Positions 41,975 through 53,900 of a stretch of 60,000 bases of DNA are shown piece by piece (the stretch's first letter is position 1; each line of letters begins with the position of its first letter). The DNA comes from Liolophura sinensis (lineage: Eukaryota > Mollusca > Polyplacophora > Chitonida > Chitonidae): NCBI RefSeq assembly GCF_032854445.1, contig NC_088300.1, forward strand, positions 3,226,001-3,286,000, read 5' to 3'. The notes beneath the pieces were generated by a model, which was not told the origin of the DNA, ran no database searches, and worked only from the letters and a program-made list of their open reading frames with translations. Position numbers and translations under genes: made by a program.

Positions 41975-42258
41975 ATCAAATAGATGTAGTGTATTTATTT
42001 GACTGGTGTTTTACACTGTACTCAACAATATTTCACTTTTACCACGGCAGCCACATTTTGTTGTCAGGAAACCGGACAATGTTCATGGGAAAACCCACAA
42101 CCATCTGCAGACTGTTGGCAAATCTTCCCACATATGACCTGAGAGGAAGCCAGCAAGAGATGAACTCACATCGATTGCACTAGTGACACGTTCCTGGGTC
42201 ATTTTGCGGTACTAACTATCACGCCACAGAGCGCCCCCCCTCCAACAATCAAATAGAT
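41975..42258 (-). mobile_element. Near full-length SINE, family A, with target-site duplication
   Basis: The element is 41986-42247, flanked by atcaaatagat at 41975-41985 and 42248-42258. The tail (gagtacagtgtaaaacacc on the minus strand) is at the low end and a tRNA-like head near 42180-42240. It is more diverged than the copy at 26429. Confidence 0.85.
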
Positions 42259-42834
42259 ATTTTTTTAGAGTCATCTTTTTTTTTCACAACATTTCAACAT
42301 GTGCTATCATGGTATGAAGTAGTACTGCTCTTCTTAATAACCAGTACCGACACTAGCTACATATACATGCATGACAGCTTGAAATTCACCGCTCATTCTT
42401 GAAAGTCAAAGGAATAAAGAAATAAATGGAAACTTGAGCTTTGGAAGAGCTTTGGGGCAAACCGGTAACGATTGAGATATAAACAGTAATTAACTGAAGC
42501 GAAATCGACTGTGGTGACAAAAGACGGCCAACACTGGGTGATCATCCAGTTTAGCAAGGGAGAAATGCCCAATAGCTCAGATGGTAGAGAACTGGGTCCA
42601 CTTGTGCGAAACCAACTTAACGTTACAACCAGTAACGGCCATGGTGACGTAATGCCTACATTGCTGGTTGCCATGGTAGTTACGTGCTTGTAACTTTAAG
42701 AAGGCTTCACACAAGCAAGCCCAGGACTTGATGAGATTCCGGTAAGTGAATAGGTTTTAAGTGAGGAGGGGTCACCAATGTGCAATCTCCCACTACCCTG
42801 TTTCACTTACTACTTGTGACAGTTGCAGGGACAG
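42259..42834. other. Intergenic, no gene seen
   Basis: Non-coding. A short segment at 42567-42600 (caatagctcagatggtagag) resembles a tRNA A box but has no matching B box or stem, so it is at most a SINE fragment. Confidence 0.4.
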
Positions 42835-43032
42835 CACAATTTTTATTTTTTTTTTTTTTTTGATTGGTGTTTTACGCCGTACTCAAGAATATTTCACTTA
42901 TACGACGGCGGCCAGCATTATGGTGGGTGGAAACCGGGCAGAGCCCGGCGGAAACCCACGACCATCCGCAGGTTGCTGGCAGACCTTCCCACGTACGGCC
43001 GGAGAGGAAGCCAGCATGAGCCACAATTTTTA
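42835..43032 (-). mobile_element. 5'-truncated SINE, family A, with target-site duplication
   Basis: The element is 42846-43021. The duplication cacaattttta lies at 42835-42845 and 43022-43032. It begins with a T-tract (A-tail on the minus strand) and ggtgttttacgccgtactc, and stops before the tRNA head. It is very close in sequence to the copy at 26429, so it is probably young. Confidence 0.9.
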
Positions 43033-44540
43033 AATTTGTTTTTTATTTATGTATGTTTTGAACTACATGACACTGTCTTCAGTGTTGTTATATTTGTTGT
43101 ATATTGTGATGTGACGCCGAAGTTTTGTAAATACCATTTTGGGTGAAAATCTAGGGGAAGAACAGTTTTATTGTAAATTTACCTTCCATAACTGAACATA
43201 TACACTGATTTTCAAGAAGCTCTGAAATAGTTTAGATTTTTCTGAGTGCTTGCTATGAAATGAATTTATCAGTGACATCTTAAATGTTAAATATAAATTT
43301 AATAATATATGTTTCATAAAGAAAACCTTTTTGATTTTTTTTACACCCTGTGTTCATCCCCTGTTTATGTATGGACTATGTTAGGCATTGACTGCCTACA
43401 TGTAGCTCTGCCTTGCACAAAATCTTTGATAATACATGTAAATGTTAATTTTGGGCTTTTATTAAAAAATTACACGACTGATATCAAACCTCTGAATAAC
43501 TGAAGGATTTCTTCACTGAAACTTTCGAAAGTATGTAAAGATGTTTGCAACCGGAACTTGATAAAAACTTTGGGGACATATCTTTTACTTGTATAATGAA
43601 TGACATGTTGTAATGTAATTTAATGTTGTAAAGACAAGGAGCTCAAGACTATCATATGATTTGAAAATGCAGTTTTACAAACTAGCTTATATTCCGAGCC
43701 AATGTATACAAGGAGCACTCTATTGTCTGCTGAGCTTTTCCTGATCATCTTACACAAATGGACATATTCCGCCGTCAGAACACTCTGAGCCTCCTAGGCA
43801 CCAAACAGCAAAAGTAACACTTGATAAGAAAACGTTACTGGTACTATATATTCTATTTGTACATTCACGACTTTTCCTGCGGGACACAAGACACCATTCC
43901 TCATACCCATGTGAAAAAGGGAAAACCCAAGACAAATGTTATACCGGATGACACACACACATTACTGAAAGAAGAGATCAGAAAAGCTCCAAGAAGAAAT
44001 CACTTCTTCCAAATTTAATACAAAACGTGAGTCATGAGAAAACAGCAGAATAACACAACCATCAAGGCACTAATGAGCACACTACAGAGAAATTTGACTT
44101 GATAACAGTAAGTTTATATAGTTTACCTGTAGGAGAGGACAGACATGTAGACGTTCATGTATTGTCTAATTGCGAATCAAAACAGACTATCTTTCCTGAA
44201 GCATATTTAGGCTAAAGTAGCCCTTACATGTAGATGAAGTGCACCTTATATCTCTACAACATACGTCTTCAAGGGCAAACTTTAATAGCAAAGTGAGCAT
44301 CATAAAACTGTCCCCATAGATATTGCAGGTGGCTTAATGGCATGATCAGAAAACCTAGCCTAACAGATGATCATGTTTGGTAAATACAGTGTGCACTGAT
44401 ATCCTTCACTCAGCACTCTCCTAAACACCAAACCTGTGCACCTGTATTCCAAAAAATTCCTGTTTACTGATCCTCAGACACCTGTTCAAACTCCAGCTCA
44501 CCCATCTTTGCCTGACCTACACAAACCAGGGCTTCTCAAA
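43033..44540. other. Intergenic spacer and probable 3' UTR of MRPS5
   Basis: The genes on either side point toward each other. On the minus strand, variant polyadenylation hexamers ATTAAA occur near 44279-44284 and 44014-44019; no AATAAA lies close to the stop. No exon was recognised. Confidence 0.4.
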
Positions 44541-44680
44541 AGTCTACACAAATCATGGCACCTCAATGATCTTTTCTGACTCCATGACACCAAACTTCTT
44601 CAGACCTACATGTACACAAATCATGGCTCCTCAAAAACCTTTTTGGACTCGATCACACCTGACTTCTCCAGACCAAGAGC
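44541..44680. repeat. Tandem duplication spanning the MRPS5 stop codon
   Basis: Two copies of about 66-68 bases (about 44541-44606 and 44613-44680) share cacaaatcatggc-cctca, tttt-gactc and cttc-ccagacc. One holds the last coding codons and stop of MRPS5, the other lies in its 3' UTR. Identity is roughly three-quarters by eye. Confidence 0.65.
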
Positions 44681-44965
44681 CAATCTCTCTATCTGAGCAT
44701 CAGGCTGATTCCTACGTCGTGTCAGCTCCTTTAACTTCCACTTCCACGACGGGAGTCGCTCATAAAACTTTGGCTTCTCTGGTTTAATGTACTGCACTTT
44801 GCCATCGTAGTAAAGCCTGTCAAAGTTCAGGTCCTCCTCTGGTAGAACCTGGTCCCTGGTCTGACCATCACTAGGGGAGGCAACAACAACTGGCATGTTA
44901 TTTCTGCTGGGAGATGACTCAATGACGTGAAGCTTCAGGCGATCTGCTAACTCCTGGTGTGTTTC
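44621..44965 (-). CDS. MRPS5: MRPS5 exon 11 and stop
   Basis: Residues 326-439 and a TGA at 44623-44621. Starts [16 protein letters not shown] and contains [10 protein letters not shown], both typical of metazoan MRPS5. The last few codons lie in a tandemly duplicated segment. Confidence 0.94.
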   Translation of the reverse strand, partial: ETHQELADRLKLHVIESSPSRNNMPVVVASPSDGQTRDQVLPEEDLNFDRLYYDGKVQYIKPEKPKFYERLPSWKWKLKELTRRRNQPDAQIERLALGLEKSGVIESKKVFEEP

Positions 44966-47900
44966 CTAAAAATGGAACAAATGGTGAAAATCAGTTGCAA
45001 AGATATAATTATTGTAATTATCAATATTCTAAACATTTAATTATTCTAATTCTAACATCTAATTTTTGCCAACATTTATTATCATTTACATTAATAGGTC
45101 TGCTTAAATCTTGTACTCAAGAATGAGTTCAACACAGTTAACATCTACACAGCTTAATACAAAATTTTAAATAGTATATTATGTTGATTTGTGGAGTTCA
45201 CATCCAATGTATTGAGAAATCTTACTTCCAAAAGGGGGCCTGAGGAAGTAAGCCAGCAGAAGAGGCACACATGAAGAAAATGCTTATGACACAGCCAAGC
45301 CTTAACTTTCACCAAACATCAAATGTGGTTTCCAATGAACTGGCTGTTGGGTGGCTTACTGATTTTTTCTCGTCTCTCATCATTATACTAAGGTACACCA
45401 TAGGTACTAAGGTTTTCACTTATATACTTTCAATCAGTACATTATAAGTAAAGGAAACCCATGTGCTCTGAGTAAAGCACAAGCCTCGTACTGGCAAACC
45501 TTTCCACTAATGACATATGTCATTTTGAATCAAGACACATGGTCTGAAGCTAAAGTCGTGTAAAACAACACAAGAGAGCCACCAAGGTGCCAAGAATACT
45601 GGAAACACAGGAAATACCTGACACGTCAACTACACAGTCTAGTTACAGAGTATGACTTATGGGATTACCTTATCTCAACATCAAATACAATATTATTTAC
45701 ATAAAATCAATATATTATTTATATAAATGACCACTACAATAAGACAAAGTTACAATGAAGTCCCCTAATACCTGTACAGAGAAGGAGGGGGGGGGGGGGG
45801 TGGTGTAACAGGTGACCAGACAGGAGAGAGTTTTAGGGTGGGTTTGGGTTTATACGTGACCAGGCAGAAGAGAGTTACAGGGTGGGTTTGGGTTTTACAG
45901 TTGACCAGGCAGGAGAGAGTTACAGGGTAGGTTTGGGTTTTACAGGTCACTGGGCAGGAGAGAGCTGCAGGGTGGGTTTGGGTTTACAAGTGACCAAGCA
46001 GGAGAGAGCTGCAGGGTGGGTTTCTGTTTTACAGGTGACCAGGCAGGAGAGAGTTACAGAGTGGGTGTGGGTTTTACAGGTAACCAAGCAGGAGAGAGTT
46101 ACAGGGTGGGTTTGGGTTTACCGGGGACCAGGTATGAGAGAGTTACGGGGTGGGTTTGGGTTTTACAGGTGACCAGGTATGAGAGAGTTAAAGGGTGGGT
46201 TCTCGTTCACAGGTGACCAGGCAGGAGAGAGTTACAGGGTGGGTTTGGGTTTTACAGGTGACCAGGCATTAGCGAGTTACTGGGTGGGTTTGGGTTTACA
46301 GGTGACCAGGCAGGAGAGAGTTACGGGGGTGGGGGGTGGTGGTGGGTGGGTTGGGTTTACAGGTGACCAGACAAGAGAGAGCTACAGGGTGGGTTGACTG
46401 GATATCAGGGGTTAATAGAAGTCGTCTGGACAAGCTGCTAATCAGTCGGTTGACTGAATAAATTTATTCAATTTGAGGTTGTTTTTTGAAACAAAGTATT
46501 CAAAATTTTACATAAACTCAATCTGAACACATCCAAAGTTCTGCAAAGCAGCCTGTTCACGTTACGAGTTATCTCCCTTTTACAGAAATCTTCATGACCC
46601 TCTGTGTTGATTAGATTTAAGAAGGTAATTTTTTGAAGTGGAGGGGCGTAAGCTCCTTTCGTTTCTGCCAAATCGATCCTCATGAATAACTTGACCTACT
46701 TCAGCTTCCAATCATTCTGTTTTTGACATTAGCGTAGCATGAGTGATTGCATGTGAGCACACTCGATATGACTGACATCAGGTTTCCTCCCCCTGACATC
46801 AGGTGGCACTAATACCCTCAGCTCCTTTCATGGCAAGCACATAGTTTGCCTCCAGGGTTCGTTTTTGGAAGTCTGAAGTTTGATAAATGCCTTATGGCAG
46901 GGAAGTTAAAACCTTCTTTGCCAGATGTGAACATTTACCAGCGAAACTGATTCGCTTTATAAGCATGTTTTTTGTTCAGACTGAACATGAAGATGTGTGC
47001 CACACGGGACTTCAGGCTATTGAAGAACCTGAGATCCAGTCATATTTTTCATGGAAAAAGTGACAATTCATTGATACAGAAAGTAGCAGTATGTTTTATC
47101 TCTCTAAATACACAGTATGTAGCCTCTCTGTTTTAATATCATTATAATTAATACTCCACGGCGTAAATCACTGTTTGTGGGTCTCTTAATTTTCTCATTA
47201 CCAGTGGCTGATTTCCATGGTAAATTTCATATGATCAACACCCTGTCAAATCCGACTTCGCTTTGAACTGCTTTTGATCATTGAAATCTTCGTTTATTTT
47301 GACAGGTAAGGATAACTTTAGAGACTTTAGACGATGCACAGAACATTCATATGGATGCACTATTCAGACTAATTTCATTTTCCTTACATGTAAGGTTGTG
47401 CAATTTTTCATTTTCTGAAATGTTTTTTTTCTATTCTATGAATCTTTCTTACATGTCCTTTAGCAGACTGAGAGTGACAGCCATATATTCCATACGCCAT
47501 TAATGCATGACCATTCTGTGTTGATTCACGACTATATTTGACTATATTTATATATGAATATTTTTTAAAAGTGATGTCAAGACCAATTGCTCATATTGTG
47601 AATTTCAGTCAATCTAGACTGATGCTCTAGGTTGTAAGCTTTCTGGGCAGGTCTTCCTTCACACTTTACTGGTCTGGTATCCTGATATACAATAACTGCT
47701 ATGTGCATCGATTATCAGTTTGCAGTATCAACTAGGAGGCCAGCTTGAGTTAATATATAGGCAGTGATAATTTCTTATGACTTCTATGAACCTCTGCTGA
47801 CGTGCTCTCCTCCTACATCAGTTGTCAAAGTCAATTTGAAAAATAGATAAAGAAAGTTACTTACTTGATTTCGTAAGCCCTTGAAAAAAGCCTTTGTTAG

Positions 47901-50900
47901 ATTCTGAATGTTGCTTTTGGAACCCTCTGCCTTTGCATACATATCAGTAATACCAACAACTTCACAAATGGTCTTCAGCGCCCTGTGGCACCTCAGTCCA
48001 TAACCTGCAGAGACATGCAGGAGCAGAAATATTTATTCAGTAATCATTTGATAGCTGGTTTACCCAAGAATAAATGATGGCTGTCAGGTTTGAAAGAAAA
48101 GACAACAATAACGTATCCTTAGTTGTTTTTGACGAAGCTTGGAAACAGACCTAAACTGCCACAGCCATTTTTGTCTGACGTGCTACAGTATGTACAAATT
48201 AACTTTTAACTGATGACCGATGAGCTACAAGATAGACCTTGTTACAGCAAACAGAAACATGATGTCACCTCACTCTTCGACTTACTTTATGCACATATGG
48301 CTAGAAATAGGCAAAACAGGATTTGTGTGACATCAGGTGTAACAGGTACCTTCTCAGGTTGAACAACACAAGTCTAACTGGTTAAAATTTATTACCTGGC
48401 CAAGTTTTTTACTTCGTCACTGTGGGTTATATCTTTCATGTGGGTTATATTTTCGATACATTTACACACTTGGTCTTCTAAGCTGAAAGGGAATCCCTTG
48501 ACCAAAACTGGAGGAAAGCCACTCTCCACGTACCTAACAAACTCTCACATCCGAAGCCATAATTGAACAAGCCGGAACAGGTCAAGAAAAATATGCAGAC
48601 ACATTATACCCCGTTCACACGGCCAAGATTTAAACTGCATCAAATCTGAACTGGTTCAAATTGCAGACAGTTGTAAAAAATGCGTGCGTTCACACGACCA
48701 TATGGCCAAGCCGGTTTTGACCCACCTCAGAGATTTGCCCGTTCGCACGGTCACATTTAAGTCGGTTAAGCAATCATGTCCTGACCTCCACGTACCCGGA
48801 GCATTTAATCCAGTTACCCTTCACATGGCACAGATAACCCCGCTCAAGCCCTAAAACTGGCTTAAAGCCACTTCGCTAGCTGGGGCAAATAAACCGGAAT
48901 AATCGCCCCCACTTTGCTTTCACACGGGTGATGTCAAACTGGCTCAAAGCTACTTTCGCAAGTTAAACCAGCATAACTTAGCCCATGTGAACAGGGTATT
49001 AGTTAATGGCCCAAATGTGAGATAAAGACACTTTGTCACATGTACACTTACAGGTATAGAATGAAATTGTCATAATGAATCCCCAGGTAAAATTCTGTCT
49101 TCGTAATTAACAACGGGATTTCTCAAATGTCTGTTTGTTCAGCCTAAATACAAAGAGTAACAATATCATATTTATAACAATGATCATGCACTAAATGCCC
49201 TTCACGAAGCTTGCCCCATTTTCTGATCACGTCAGTTCAGCAAAGGTTCTTACCTTTCTCTCTCTTGTTAACGAAGATGGCTGTTTTATCCTCCTTTGTG
49301 TAGAAATTATGATACACTGAAATTACACATTAGAGTTAGAATTAGAGTTAATTACTCTTTGAACTTTCTGGCATACACTGATTATTCTGATGGTCTAGCT
49401 TTATAAATGAAATAAAATTATAAAACATGAGTCATAACCTGTAACCTGTGTTGTGATGACATTCTCAGAACCATCTCTCCATGTATTCACACATACAATG
49501 ACACGTCTCACCTGAGTGACCCTCATATCTCCCCATGTATTCACACATACAATGACACATCTCACCTGAGTGACCCTCAAATCTCCCCATGTATTCACAC
49601 ATACAATGACACATCTCACCTGAGTGACCCTCATATCTCCCCATGTATTCACACATACAATGACACATCTCACCTGAGTGACCCTCATATCTCCCCATGT
49701 ATTCACACATACAATGACACATCTCACCTGAGTGACCCTCATATCTCCATGTATTCACACATACAATGACAGATCTCACCTGAGTGACCCTCATATCTCC
49801 CCATGTATTCACACATACAATGACACATCTCACCTGAGTGACCCTCAAATCTCCCCATGTTTTCACACATGCAATAACACATCTCACTGTGTGATCCTTA
49901 CCTCTCCATGTTTTCACACATACAATGACACATCTCACCTGCGTGAACCTTATATCTCTCCATGTATTCATACATACAATGACACATCTCACTGTGTGAT
50001 CCTTACCTCTCCATGTATTCACACATCCAATGACAGATCTCACCTGAGTGACCCTTATATCTCTCCATGTATTCACACATGCAATGACACATCTCACTGT
50101 GTGATCCTTACCTCTCCATGTTTTCACACATACAATGACACATCTCACCTGCGTGACCCTTATATCTCTCCAGGTATTCACACATCCAATGACAGGTCTC
50201 ACCTGTAAGACTCAAATCTCTCCATGTATTCACACATACAATGACAGAACTCACCTGTGTGACCTTCATACCTCTCCATGTATTCCCACATACAATGACA
50301 GATCTCACCTGAGTGACCCTCATATCTCTCCATGTATTCACACATACGATGACAGATCTCACCTGAGTGACCCTCATATCTCTCCATGTATTCACACATC
50401 CAATGACACATCTCACCTGAGTGATCCTCATATCTCTCCATGTATTCACACATCCAATGACAGATCTCACCTGTGTGACCCTCATATCTCTTCATGTATT
50501 CACACATACAATGACAGATCTCACTGTGTGATCCTTACCTCTCCATGTATTCACACATACAATGACAGATCTCACCTGTGTGACCCTCATATCTCTTCAT
50601 GTATTCACACATCCAATGACAGATCTCACCTAAGTGACCCTCACATCTCTCCATGTATTCACACATCCAATGACATCTCACCTGTGTGACCCTCATATCT
50701 CTCCATGTATTCACACATACAATGACATCTCACTGTGTGATCCTTACCTCTCCATGTATTCACACATACAATGACAGAACTCACCTGTATGACCATCATA
50801 TCTCTGTATATAACTCAACTTCTGACCAGCCATATTCTTTGCCTGATGAAAAAACAAATAAAGAAAAAGTTTACACAGGACTTGAATTTGGAAGCAAGGA

Positions 50901-53900
50901 TACCAAAGAGCTTGCCTGTACGCAAAACTTCAGCTCAAAACATGAAGTACTGAATCATGAATTTGATAATTTAGGTAAGTCATATGCATACAGAGCATCA
51001 GTGACGGAACATGCCCCTTGTGTCATTGTGCTTTAAATGTATATAAAATTTCAAATCAATACATGCTGTACTTTTTGAGATACTACCCCTAACATTTTGT
51101 TAAACTTCAATTATAATACACAATACACTAAGTCAGGAATTTGGTAATTTACGGTATTTAATATGTACACAATGTATCAACGATGGAATTTCCCCTCTTG
51201 TTATTGAGCTCTACAGGTGTGCAAACTGAGCTCAAAAATGCAGCACTATTTGACAAATTTTCACACAACTATCTAGATTCTACCACTGTTCATGATTAAG
51301 ATTTGCTTAAGAGTTTCCAATTAACACATCAGTTAAACAAATTCAAAACACATAAACCACAGTGTGCAGATCCTACCTTTCTGATAGCCACTTTGGCATT
51401 AGACGCTTTCGCAAGAGCATAACCTGAAACGTAAAATTAGCACAATCAGTTCTTCACTTACATTTCAAGATGCTCAATGATGACAATCACACAATGTTTA
51501 ATGCTGCAGTCATGCTCAATGATGACAATCATGCAATGTTTAATGCTGCAGTCATGCTCAATGATGACAATCATGCAATGTTTAATGCTGCAGTCATGCA
51601 CAATGATGACAATCACACAATGTTTAATGCTGCAGTCATGCTCAATGATGACAATCACGCAATGTTTAATGCTGCAGTCATGCACAATGATGACAATCAC
51701 ACAATGTTTAATGCTGCAGTCATGCTCAATGATGACAATCACACAATGTTTAATGCTGCAGTCATGCTCAATGACGACAATCACACCATGTTTAATGCTG
51801 CAGTCATATTTCTTCATACTGCTGATGGTTAGTGTGATAACAATACAGACATGCTACAACCACTATCTCACCTGCTAAACCATTCTTGTTGCCAACAACG
51901 ATGAAAACGCTGAATCGCATTCTTCTTCCAAGGTTTCCAGTCATATTTGTAACCATCTTAAACTGTTAGATAAAAGATAAAATAATAATTGGCATGTCTT
52001 AAGTTAACCTTAAGAAACAAAGTCTGAATTACCTGTTCTGAATGAATGCTTTTTGACCCTCCTGATTTAGAGATTGCCAGAAGCCTTTGTAATATTTTAA
52101 ATGATAGAAGAACTGTAGGCTTAACCATCAACCAACCAGGCATGTAAAGTGTATATGGTTACAGGGACTAAGTCACTTTTTCATACTTCCACCTCTGTTT
52201 AACTTCATTTTTATTTGTAGCTGAATAACCCATACACTGCTGGTTGTCAGAAGTAAAAAGACAGGACAACATCCTTGATGTGTACAACAATTCAGTTTAA
52301 TGTTAAAGCCTAAATAATGACCATAAGACAACACGAACTGGGCACTGTTTGATGTGGCAATGGTTGTTGTGTGCGTTAAGATGAGGGTTAAAATTAACCA
52401 TGGCATGTACATGTAGAGGTTACATTGCATTGTAAGATAGTCTTAAAGTTTCACAAACACAATGGTAAGAAAGACAAACCTCTAAAATTCTGGAGTCAAA
52501 TCCCTCAAACACGTCTGAAACAATTATGAAACATAAAAGAATATAAGAATTCAAATCCACATATGTTCTGCCTGAACAAAAAAAATGAAGAACATCTACA
52601 CAAGAAAGTTTTATATCAGGTGAGGTCTACATAACTTTTAAATTGATGCTAATTTCAGTATTGCTAGTTCTTCAAAAGACTTCAAGTGGTCAGGTAAGGC
52701 TTGTTGCACTTATGTTTCACCATTACGGACCATGATTAATTTTACTACTGAGTGAGTTATACAAATACAAGAATTACATTTCCCAGCATATTCTGACATA
52801 TCTTACAATCATCAACAGGATCTGGCGGCCCCATGCTCATGCCAGGAAAACGGGCACCTGTCCAGCCTCGCTGTAAAGGGGGCACTTTCATCACGCGGAA
52901 CACATTCATTTTATCTCGGATCTTCTGTATTTCTGTATCAAACTCTGGATTAGGAGGCTGCTTCTTTATCTGGATCACCTCCTTGCCCTTTATTACAGGG
53001 GCGTTTAACCCAGGCCACACCATGTTTGATCGGCCTGTAACAAGGTGAGATACAAACAAAGGTTTAATCCTGGCCACACCATGTTGGATCAGCCTGTAAC
53101 AAGGTGAGATACACATAAAGGTTTAACCCTGGCCACACCATGTTTGATCAGCCTGTAGCAAGGTGAGATACACAAAAAGGTTCACCCTGGCCACACCAAG
53201 TTGGATCCGCCTGTCACAAAGTGAAATACAAACAAAGGTTTAATCCTGGCCACACCATGTTGGATCAGCCTGTAACAAGGTGATATACACACTAAGGTTT
53301 AACCCTGGCCACACCATGTTGGATCAGCCTGTAACAAGGTGACATACACACTAAGGTTTAACCCTGGCCACACCATGTTGGATCAGCCTGTAACAAGGTG
53401 ACATACACACTAAGGTTTAACCCTGGCCACACCATGTTGGATCAGCCTGTAACAAGGTGACATACACACTAAGGTTTAACCCTGGCCACACCATGTTGGA
53501 TCAGCCTGTAACAAGGTGACATACACACTAAGGTCTAACCCTGGCCACACCATGTTTGATCAGCCTGTAACAAGGTGAAATACAAACAAAGGTTTAACCC
53601 TGGCCACACCATGCTGGATCAGCCTGTAACAAGGTGAAATACAAACAAAGGTTTAACCCTGGCCACACCATTTTTGATCGGCCTGTAACAAGGTGAGATA
53701 CACATGAAGGTTTAACCCTGGCCACACCATGTTTGATTGGCCTGTAACACGATGAGATACACACAAAGGTTTAACCCTGGCCAGATCATGTTTGATCAGC
53801 CTGTAACAAGGTGAGATACACACAAAGGTTTAGCTCAAGAGACAAACATGAAAGAGCAAGACTAGAAAGGCTGTGTAAACATGTGTCATCACATACTTGA

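Noticed and set aside
42556-42620. Possible tRNA gene
   Set aside because: Only an A-box-like stretch; no B box, anticodon arm or acceptor stem could be formed.
43821-44018. 65-codon plus-strand open frame ending KAPRRNHFFQI
   Set aside because: No acceptor, start context or recognised domain; lies in the MRPS5 3' flank.
49465-50202. 245-codon minus-strand open frame rich in Cys and His
   Set aside because: Produced by the 54-base period of the donor minisatellite; lies wholly in an intron.
49732-50689. 158- and 184-codon plus-strand open frames
   Set aside because: Other strand of the same minisatellite.
39583-53840. Possible CRISPR-like arrays of 42-88 bp units
   Set aside because: Units are contiguous copies without unique spacers, and the DNA is clearly eukaryotic.
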